A DNA stretch of 5,746 nucleotides from Cyanobacteria bacterium UBA9579 (GTDB lineage: Bacteria; Cyanobacteriota; Vampirovibrionia; Gastranaerophilales; UBA9579). The position numbers were made by a program, and so were the translations under genes. The stretch's first letter is position 1, and every line of letters starts with the position of its first letter. A model generated the notes under the pieces. It searched no databases, was not told the DNA's origin, and saw nothing but the letters and a program-made list of their open reading frames with translations. Positions 1-5,572 of this stretch are shown here, in pieces. The DNA lies in assembly GCA_003499585.1 (NCBI GenBank), contig DNSU01000099.1, forward strand, positions 1 through 5,746. The letters run 5' to 3'.

Positions 1-1
1 G

Positions 2-14
2 CTTGCTTCGCAAG
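2..14 (-). other. Short perfect hairpin downstream of the last gene, possible terminator stem
   Basis: The minus strand reads CTTGCGAAGCAAG, a perfect 5-bp stem closed by a GAA loop. With G15 bulged, G1 and C16 could add one more pair. The core GCGAAGC is known as an exceptionally stable mini-hairpin in single-stranded DNA. It lies 26 nt after the TAG of the bioF-like gene and is richer in GC than its surroundings, so it could be the stem of an intrinsic terminator. The required U-tract would fall outside the window, so this cannot be confirmed. A dispersed repeat or the edge of the next gene is equally possible. Confidence 0.3.
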
Positions 15-40
15 GCGATTCGACTTTAACAAGACAGCTT

Positions 41-1228
41 CTAAAGATGGCGTGAAATTTCCAAATGGAGTTTTTCCAGAAGATACTCCAGATCCTGCTG
101 TCCATGCAATGCCATTGTGCATAAACGTATTCTTGATGTTTCAACGGTTGGAGGTCTAATTGCGGTAGCAAGAATTTGATATTCTTCCAGCAACTTTTTT
201 GAAAGCCTGAGCGTATCTTCCGTATCACCTACTTTAATACAAAATATGGCAGAACTTGATGGTATAACTATATTATTCCCATTTTTTTGTATTTTATTCA
301 GTTCAGAACTTAGATAGTTAATATTTTGATATAATTTATTTCTTAAATTGTCAGCATTTTTGATAATTTCAACTGCTCTAATTGAAGCTGCGACTGATGG
401 AATTGATGGAGCAGTGGAGTAAATAAACGATCTTGATTTATGAATCAGGTAATCGATAAGTTCTTTTTTGCCTGCAATATAACCGCCTTCTACCCCGGCA
501 GCTTTGCTTAATGTGCCCATTTGTATATCAATTTTATTATTAATTCCTAATTTATGAGCTAACCCTTGCCCATTAGGGCCATATAGTCCAAAAGCATGCG
601 CTTCATCAACAAACAAAACTGTATTATATTTTTCTTTTAGTTCCACTATCTCTTTTAAAGGGGCTCTATCTCCATCCATGCTGAAAATAGAATCAGTAAT
701 AATTACATTAAATCTGTGTTTATGACAATTTTCGCTTAATAATCTTTCTAAATCGTTGATCTCGCAATGCTTATAAATAAATTTGTTTGCTCGTGAAAGT
801 TTTATTCCGTCAATTATGCTGGCATGGTTTAACTGGTCTGAATAGACTGCATCATTTTCGTTTAGCAGTCCTGCAATTGCACCTAAATTGGCTGCATAGC
901 CTGTTGAGAAAACCAGTGCTTTATCGGTTCCTTTTAGATCAGCAATTTTTTCTTCCAGTTCAATGTGCAGATCGTGAGTCCCTGATATTAATCTTGATCC
1001 AGTCGAGCCTATACCATACTTTTCTATAGCCTTTATTGCAGCTTCCTGTATACTTTCATCTCCTGCCAGTCCTAAATAATTGTTAGAGGACATTTGGAGA
1101 ACTTTTTTGCCTTTATGTATAATATATGGGCCCGGCTGCGATGAAACGGGTTTAAAATCCCTGTAAAGACTCTTAGCTTTGATTTCTTTCAGGTTATCTT
1201 CAAGAAAATTATAAAAATCAGACTGCAT
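41..1228 (-). CDS. bioF: PLP-dependent alpha-oxoamine synthase, BioF-like (8-amino-7-oxononanoate synthase)
   Basis: This 395-residue cytoplasmic fold-type I PLP enzyme condenses an amino acid with an acyl thioester, with loss of CO2. Visible motifs are SSNNYLGL (47-54), GSTGSRLISGTHDLH (74-88), FSTGYAAN (107-114), PLP-stacking His135 in NHAS, DSIFSMDGD (179-187), VDEAH with Asp208 and His211, and the Schiff-base lysine Lys242 in GTLSKAAG. The wording GSRLISGTH and IRPPTV (357-362) is typical of BioF, which makes 8-amino-7-oxononanoate for biotin from pimeloyl thioester and alanine. Glycine acetyltransferase (Kbl) and serine palmitoyltransferase usually differ at these places. After RPPTV the loop is two residues shorter than in E. 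coli BioF. No other biotin gene is in view and the neighbours are lipid A/LPS genes, so a different acyl substrate remains possible. The family is certain; the bioF symbol is the best guess. The start is ATG 1228, with purine-rich AAAGAGAAAG 7 nt upstream. Confidence 0.72.
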   Translation of the reverse strand: MQSDFYNFLEDNLKEIKAKSLYRDFKPVSSQPGPYIIHKGKKVLQMSSNNYLGLAGDESIQEAAIKAIEKYGIGSTGSRLISGTHDLHIELEEKIADLKGTDKALVFSTGYAANLGAIAGLLNENDAVYSDQLNHASIIDGIKLSRANKFIYKHCEINDLERLLSENCHKHRFNVIITDSIFSMDGDRAPLKEIVELKEKYNTVLFVDEAHAFGLYGPNGQGLAHKLGINNKIDIQMGTLSKAAGVEGGYIAGKKELIDYLIHKSRSFIYSTAPSIPSVAASIRAVEIIKNADNLRNKLYQNINYLSSELNKIQKNGNNIVIPSSSAIFCIKVGDTEDTLRLSKKLLEEYQILATAIRPPTVETSRIRLCTMALHGQQDLEYLLEKLHLEISRHL

Positions 1229-1260
1229 TTTGTATCTTTCTCTTTAGTAATACTCTAATG

Positions 1261-1287
1261 ATTATAACAGTTAACTTATATAGTGAA
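1261..1287 (-). promoter_or_regulatory. Candidate extended -10 promoter for the bioF-like gene
   Basis: On the minus strand TGTTATAAT (1261-1269) is a perfect TATAAT -10 with the TGn extension. A weak -35-like TTCACT (1282-1287, four of six consensus positions) lies 15 nt upstream, inside the end of the glycosyltransferase gene. The predicted transcript would start near 1254 with a leader of about 25 nt containing the purine-rich AAAGAGAAAG (1236-1245) before ATG 1228. AT-rich DNA gives chance -10 matches, but an exact extended match in a 47-nt gap is worth recording. It would allow the last gene to be expressed apart from the envelope operon. Confidence 0.4.
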
Positions 1288-2325
1288 TTTATCACCTAAT
1301 TGTTTGTTACATTCATGTATTACTGTTTCAGGTGTTATATTTTTAAGGCAGGCATTGTCCTCAGGGCATTTTTTGCCTCTGATATCACATGGTGCACAGG
1401 GTATATCTGAATATAAAATGGTGTGAATGTCTCCCCATGCTTTCCACTTTTCCGGATTCATAGGGCCATATATTCCTATTACGGGAATATTTACTGATGC
1501 TGCTATATGCAGAGTGCCTGAATCTACTCCGACAACAAGATTCATTCTGCTTATTAAGGCCATGCTATCTTGAATTGACAATTGCCCGCAAAGATTAACA
1601 GGTTCAATAGCTAAATCCTGCTTTATTAATGTGTGAATTTTTTCATACATTTGTGAATCTTTTTCTGTTCCTGTATAAAAAATTTGAGCATTTCTCTGAT
1701 TAATCAGATATTCAATTACCTGAGCAAATTTTTCAGGATGCCATTCCTTTTTTGGATTGCCGCTGGTGGCATGGATCAATATTTTTAGCGTATCTTGAAT
1801 ATTAAAATTACCTAATATTTTATCTATTTTTACTCTGGAATCTTCATCGATCCAGTTTTCCAGATAATTATCAACAACAGGAATATTATCAGCTTTTAAT
1901 ACATCAAGAAAGCATTCTATTTCATGTTTATTTTTGATATAAGGAACACTTTTTGTCAGTAGTATGCCTCTATGTTCTGTATTAAATCCAATTCTTTCTC
2001 TTATTCCTGCCATAAATACCAGGAATGCGCTTGATAAAGATCTTTTTAGTACGTAGGCTTTATCGTATTTTTGGTTTTTTATTAATTTTACATAGCTAAA
2101 AAAGCTTTGTTTAGTTTCTTTAATGCTATCGTACTTGTGTTTTCGTGTAGTATCAAATGTTATTAAATTATCAATGTATGGACATTCAAGCAATACATCC
2201 CCTGAAACAGGGCCAACCAGCATATCAATCTGTGCATCAGGATAGGCTCTTCTTAAATTTCTTAAAAAGGGTATTGTAAGAATGGTATCGCCTATAAATC
2301 TATATCGAACTACAAGAATTTTCAT
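1276..2325 (-). CDS. GT9-family glycosyltransferase, heptosyltransferase-like (LPS core)
   Basis: The 349-residue product has the two-domain GT-B fold signature of the ADP-heptose:LPS heptosyltransferases. The N-terminus MKILVVRYRFIGDTILTIP carries Asp13 in the GD motif, the position of the catalytic aspartate in E. coli WaaC. The C-terminal half has the acceptor/donor segment KKEWHPEKFAQVI (192-204) and the nucleotide-sugar motif VDSGTLHIAA (267-276), followed by GIYGPMNPEKW. A four-cysteine cluster follows at residues 310, 313, 320 and 326 (CAPC...C...C), a feature also seen in WaaF-type enzymes. The start at 2325 lies inside lpxK, a 26-nt overlap in another frame, so translation is probably coupled. 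Position after lpxK fits a role in LPS core assembly. Whether it is WaaC-, WaaF- or WaaQ-like, or uses a sugar other than heptose, cannot be decided from the sequence, so no symbol is given. Confidence 0.87.
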   Translation of the reverse strand: MKILVVRYRFIGDTILTIPFLRNLRRAYPDAQIDMLVGPVSGDVLLECPYIDNLITFDTTRKHKYDSIKETKQSFFSYVKLIKNQKYDKAYVLKRSLSSAFLVFMAGIRERIGFNTEHRGILLTKSVPYIKNKHEIECFLDVLKADNIPVVDNYLENWIDEDSRVKIDKILGNFNIQDTLKILIHATSGNPKKEWHPEKFAQVIEYLINQRNAQIFYTGTEKDSQMYEKIHTLIKQDLAIEPVNLCGQLSIQDSMALISRMNLVVGVDSGTLHIAASVNIPVIGIYGPMNPEKWKAWGDIHTILYSDIPCAPCDIRGKKCPEDNACLKNITPETVIHECNKQLGDKFTI

Positions 2326-3415
2326 TATTTAAAGAGTTACCTATTAAATTATCTAAATTAATTTCTATATCTAATTTTAATGCAAAAATAGGAATGTCGT
2401 GTTCTATCTCATTAATTATTGATGTTAGTTTTACAGCATCTTTTTCAGTCGTTATTATTACTTCTGCACTATTCTTTTTAGCTTCTGTATATATACTTTT
2501 AAGATCTTCTTTGGTATAAAGATGATGATCGGTAAACTCTTTTGAGATAACCAGATCAAGATTTTGTTCTTTAAGATAACTAAAGAAAAACTCGGGCTGT
2601 GCTATTCCTGTAATTGCATACGCTTTTACGGGGTGGTTAAGTATTTCTGAGGTTTTAATATTAAATATTTCACCATTTTTAAATTTACAAATATAAGCAG
2701 GTTTATTGTATTTTGCTTCTATATGTCTTTTAATTTGCTCACAGGAAGATGCTGCATTAGCATCATAGGGCTTTTTGTTTACTATTATTACTTTATCAGC
2801 TCTTTTTATTTCATGCAGCGATTCTCTTAAAGGTCCAGCAGGTAGTAACAGGCTATTACCAAACTTTTTATTACTATCGATAACAAGAATATTAAGATCT
2901 CTTTCCAGTTTAATATGTTGAAATCCATCATCTAAAATGAGAACCTCAGCATTAAAATTATTTATTGCATACTGACCGGATTTAATCCTGCTTTTGCCTG
3001 TTATTACAGGAATATTATTAAGCTTTGTAGCCATAAGATATGGTTCATCTCCAGCTAAATGTGGAGTATGATAAATATTTTCTCCATCGCTAATAATATT
3101 TATTTCCTTGGTTGATAGCTGTCCGCCATAGCCATGACTTAGTATAGCTACGTTTTTATTGAGATGATTTTTTATATAATTAGCAATTTCAATAGTAAGA
3201 GGTGTTTTACCTGTTCCTCCAGTTGTTAGGTTTCCTATAGATATTACATAAGCTGGCAATTTTGTTTTCTTTAGAATATTTTTGCTGTACAGCAGATTTC
3301 TTGTCACGGAACCTATTTGGTATCCTAGTGACAAAACAGATAATAATCCTTTGATAGCCTTTTGCTGAGGATTTAATGATTCTGAATAATGGATTTTATT
3401 TAGATATTTCTTCAT
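2300..3415 (-). CDS. lpxK: Tetraacyldisaccharide 4'-kinase (lipid A biosynthesis)
   Basis: LpxK phosphorylates the 4' position of the tetraacyldisaccharide 1-phosphate to give lipid IVA, on the cytoplasmic face of the inner membrane. The 371-residue product has the expected length and motif order: an N-terminal membrane-associating helix (about residues 20-45), the P-loop IGNLTTGGTGKTP (60-72), LSHGYGG (92-98), AGDEP (121-125), the Walker B/catalytic LDDGFQH (161-167), LPAGPLRE (191-198), and the C-terminal TTEKDAVKL (322-330). The only mild deviation is His94 where many family members have Arg in the (S)RGYG motif. The start is ATG 3415, ten bases after the TAG of mlaD. The 3' end overlaps the next gene by 26 nt. 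There is no competing family for this motif set. Its presence implies that the organism makes lipid A. Confidence 0.96.
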   Translation of the reverse strand: MKKYLNKIHYSESLNPQQKAIKGLLSVLSLGYQIGSVTRNLLYSKNILKKTKLPAYVISIGNLTTGGTGKTPLTIEIANYIKNHLNKNVAILSHGYGGQLSTKEINIISDGENIYHTPHLAGDEPYLMATKLNNIPVITGKSRIKSGQYAINNFNAEVLILDDGFQHIKLERDLNILVIDSNKKFGNSLLLPAGPLRESLHEIKRADKVIIVNKKPYDANAASSCEQIKRHIEAKYNKPAYICKFKNGEIFNIKTSEILNHPVKAYAITGIAQPEFFFSYLKEQNLDLVISKEFTDHHLYTKEDLKSIYTEAKKNSAEVIITTEKDAVKLTSIINEIEHDIPIFALKLDIEINLDNLIGNSLNNENSCSSI

Positions 3416-3425
3416 ATTTTCATTA

Positions 3426-4787
3426 CTAGAATAAAAGTCTGAATAGTAAAAATCTTTTATTCAGCTTATCAGAGAACAGTTTTAAGTTTTCTGATATTTC
3501 AGATGAATCTTCTAAAATCTCTTTTAAATTAGTTTTTTCTTCGCTGCTTAAACTGTTAACACTGTCAAGAGTTACTGATAATTTATCCAGAGAATCATTA
3601 AGGTTGACTAAGGTAGTATCAAGTCTGCCTTTTAATTCCTGATCTTTTGTCATGCTATTTATGTAGCTTGTTATTTCAGATAAATCTTTAGCTGATATAT
3701 TAACTAAATCAACTGTTTCCTTGATTTTTGGATCTCCTAACATTTCTGATATGCTTGTTGCAGATTTTTGAATGGACTTGGTTGTAGATAAAAGACTATT
3801 CTTAACTTCAGGATCTCCTACAATTTTGTTTAGATTATCTGCTAGAACTATCATTTTGTTGGATAATCCTTCTGCTGATGCAGCAATATTATCTATTTCT
3901 GTTTTAGAGCTTCTTAACAGCTCAGTGGCAAGACTAAGTGTGGCTGTTGCTTCTGTAGTAAGCTGTTTTGTGTTTTTTAATATAGATTTTAAATCACCAA
4001 GAGACTCTTCTGAAAGTAGCGAGTTAATCTTATCATTAGTTTCTTGTAAGGCTATAGCTGCTTCTAGTTGTACATCAAAGAACCTTTTAAGCCTGATAGG
4101 TTCAACTATTGTATATTTTCCTGTGGAAGAAATCTGGGCAATAATGTCTTTTGGCGGTACCAGTCTTAATTTAGGATTGTTTGTTCCGGTTTTTATGCTT
4201 GCTATAGAATCCTCAGGGATCAATATGCCAGGTTTAGTGATTATATACCCGATTTTATAAACGTAAGGAGTACGCATGTTTTCCTGCTGAATAGTTGTTA
4301 ATGTTTTTGTATTAACAATTTCAGCACTTTTAATTTCACCAACAGTTATATATTCATTCCCAGCTAGTAATTCTACAGGGGCTCCTTCATTTACCAGCGT
4401 TTTTATATTATTAGTTACAGGTAATAAGGCAGTTTGAATCTGTGGAGGAGTTATTTCCAGAAACTTTTCCCCGATAATTCCTGATTGCTGTATAGAAATA
4501 GTGGATGCATGAGGTATTTTAATACCATCCTCAGTAATTACAAACTTAACTGTAACATAGCTTTCATCAGTGCCAATAACCGGAATAACTTCTTCTACCT
4601 GTCCAATTCTAATCCCCATCATCTGAACAGCAGAACCGGGTCTCATTCCGTCTACATCATGAAATGCTACTTCAATACGCTCTCCTGCAGAAATAGCTCT
4701 GCCTTTTAGCCACATTATGCCTAGGGTTAGTACTATCAATGATATTAGTGTTAAAATCCCGACTTTTGTTGCTGGTGAGATTCTCAT
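3426..4787 (-). CDS. mlaD: MlaD-like MCE-domain lipid transport protein with duplicated MCE unit and long helical tail
   Basis: This is a periplasmic substrate-binding protein anchored by one N-terminal membrane helix (about residues 9-27, ending in GIMWLKG). A canonical MCE domain spans about residues 37-114, with FHDVDGMRPGSAVQMMGIR, GQVEEV and the pore-loop motif SGIIGEKFLEI. Residues about 135-212 look like a second, degenerate MCE unit. Residues about 240-440 are Leu/Ser/Asp/Lys-rich, predicted helical or coiled coil, with repeated GDPxxK motifs. The protein ends in the hydrophobic RFLLFRLLF. Its 453 residues far exceed the roughly 180 of E. coli MlaD. I chose ATG 4787, giving MRISPATKVG, because family members usually begin shortly before the membrane helix. 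An in-frame TTG at 4808 would add seven residues. It follows mlaE and mlaF and precedes lpxK by 10 nt. MlaD-family membership is firm; the exact symbol is by family and gene order. Confidence 0.9.
   Translation of the reverse strand: MRISPATKVGILTLISLIVLTLGIMWLKGRAISAGERIEVAFHDVDGMRPGSAVQMMGIRIGQVEEVIPVIGTDESYVTVKFVITEDGIKIPHASTISIQQSGIIGEKFLEITPPQIQTALLPVTNNIKTLVNEGAPVELLAGNEYITVGEIKSAEIVNTKTLTTIQQENMRTPYVYKIGYIITKPGILIPEDSIASIKTGTNNPKLRLVPPKDIIAQISSTGKYTIVEPIRLKRFFDVQLEAAIALQETNDKINSLLSEESLGDLKSILKNTKQLTTEATATLSLATELLRSSKTEIDNIAASAEGLSNKMIVLADNLNKIVGDPEVKNSLLSTTKSIQKSATSISEMLGDPKIKETVDLVNISAKDLSEITSYINSMTKDQELKGRLDTTLVNLNDSLDKLSVTLDSVNSLSSEEKTNLKEILEDSSEISENLKLFSDKLNKRFLLFRLLF
3555..3818 (-). 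repeat. Imperfect helical repeats in the MlaD-like C-terminal tail
   Basis: Within the tail of the MCE protein three related units begin GDPEVKNSL (residue 324), GDPKIKETV (351) and KDQELKGRL (381). Each is followed by a helix with regularly spaced Leu, Ile and Val. The first two starts are 27 residues apart and the next 30. At DNA level the plus-strand word ggatctcct recurs at 3730 and 3811, exactly 81 bases apart, consistent with internal duplication. The likely role is a coiled or bundled extension across the periplasm, which is inference. Confidence 0.55.
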
Positions 4788-4790
4788 AAT

Positions 4791-4806
4791 TCCTATTCTT
4801 ATCTCC
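4791..4806 (-). promoter_or_regulatory. Candidate ribosome-binding region deciding the mlaD start
   Basis: On the minus strand two purine-rich cores precede the ATG at 4787: GGAG (4803-4806) and AGGA (4791-4794). Neither spacing is ideal, at 15 nt and 3 nt. The alternative TTG start at 4808 has only an AT-rich leader before it and no Shine-Dalgarno-like core, and the GGAG lies inside its own codons. This favours ATG 4787, but the evidence is modest. Confidence 0.4.
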
Positions 4807-4841
4807 AATTTGATTTTAATATTTATGTATTGAACTGGTAT

Positions 4842-5564
4842 TTAGCCTGCTGCTGTTTGCATAGGTCCATCTCGTCTGGCATTTACAAACTGATAGGCAT
4901 AAGGGTCAGTTGATGTAGTCATTGTATCCGGAGTTCCCTGCCAGACTATTTTACCATCATATAACATGATAACTCTATCCGCAGTCCTCTTTATAGTTGA
5001 CATTTGATGGGTTACAACTATTGACGCTGCAGCAAGTTCGTTTTTAAGCTGTACTATGTAGTCCTCAATTACTGTAGAGGAGACAGGGTCAAGTCCTGCA
5101 GTTGGTTCATCGTAGAGAATTATTTTAGGATTGGTTACTATTGCTCGAGCAAAGCTAACTCGCTTTTGCATGCCACCGGATAGTTCACTTGGGAATTTTT
5201 TTTCAATGTCTGTCAATCCAACTAATCTTAGTTTTTCTGTGACAATTTCTTTAATTCGTTCTTCACTATAGAGTTTTTTGAATTCTCTTCTTTCTTTGAG
5301 AGCAAAGGCAATGTTTTCATATATATTTAATGAATCAAACAGGGCTGAATATTGAAATACCATGCCAATATTATGTTCCCCAAGTATAACTTTGCCTGAA
5401 TCCTGCAATGTAAGGCCACTTATTATTTTTAGGGCTGTACTTTTGCCTGAGCCGCTAAAGCCTACAATTGCGAGAGTTTCTCCTGCATTAACATAAAAAC
5501 TGACATCCTTTAAGACAGTTTTGTTATCGTATTTTTTACATATATTTTTAAGTTGGATTAACAT
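4842..5564 (-). CDS. mlaF: MlaF-like phospholipid-transport ABC ATPase
   Basis: This 240-residue cytoplasmic ATPase powers the MlaE permease. All ABC motifs are present: Walker A GFSGSGKST at residues 35-43, Q-loop glutamine 71 in the MlaF-typical context VFQYSALFDSLN, signature LSGGMQKR at 128-135, Walker B IILYDEP with catalytic Glu153, D-loop AGLDP at 156-160, and switch His186 in VVTHQM. The ALFDSL and SGGM(Q/K)KR wording separates the MlaF/TGD3 group from other importers. The tail QFVNARRDGPM matches the C-terminal extension of the family, which in E. coli MlaFEDB clasps the neighbouring ATPase. An oddity is that Walker A Lys41 and Gln71 are only 30 residues apart, about 15 fewer than in E. 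coli MlaF, so the antiparallel beta subdomain is trimmed. The start is ATG at 5564, eight bases after the mlaE stop; no strong Shine-Dalgarno is seen, so translational coupling to mlaE is likely. Confidence 0.94.
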   Translation of the reverse strand: MLIQLKNICKKYDNKTVLKDVSFYVNAGETLAIVGFSGSGKSTALKIISGLTLQDSGKVILGEHNIGMVFQYSALFDSLNIYENIAFALKERREFKKLYSEERIKEIVTEKLRLVGLTDIEKKFPSELSGGMQKRVSFARAIVTNPKIILYDEPTAGLDPVSSTVIEDYIVQLKNELAAASIVVTHQMSTIKRTADRVIMLYDGKIVWQGTPDTMTTSTDPYAYQFVNARRDGPMQTAAG

Positions 5565-5572
5565 AATTTTAT

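Noticed and set aside
787..1029. Plus-strand open frame of 80 codons
   Set aside because: It is antisense to the conserved core of the PLP enzyme gene, with no domain, ribosome-binding site or neighbour support.
3413..3423. ATG at 3423 as an alternative lpxK start
   Set aside because: It is out of frame with lpxK and runs into TGA after three codons (ATG AAA ATA TGA).
3772..4260. Plus-strand open frame of 162 codons
   Set aside because: It lies wholly antisense to the MCE protein gene, which has clear family motifs. The translation is Leu/Ser-rich with no recognisable domain, as expected from the reverse of a Ser/Lys/Asp-rich coiled-coil gene.
4485..4709. Plus-strand open frame of 74 codons
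   Set aside because: It is antisense to the first MCE domain. The Asn/Ser/Tyr-rich translation has no family resemblance and is an AT-rich shadow frame.
4788..4808. TTG at 4808 as the start of the MlaD-like protein
   Set aside because: It would add only seven residues before MRISPATKVG and has no Shine-Dalgarno core upstream. The ATG at 4787 fits the usual short cytoplasmic lead before the membrane helix. It is kept as an alternative only.
5345..5450. Frameshift or assembly error as explanation of the short Walker A to Q-loop segment
   Set aside because: The frame continues without a break, the shortening is a whole number of codons, and flanking strands align sensibly (DSGKVILG then IGMVFQ). 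A true in-frame shortening is the simpler reading, though comparison with relatives would decide.
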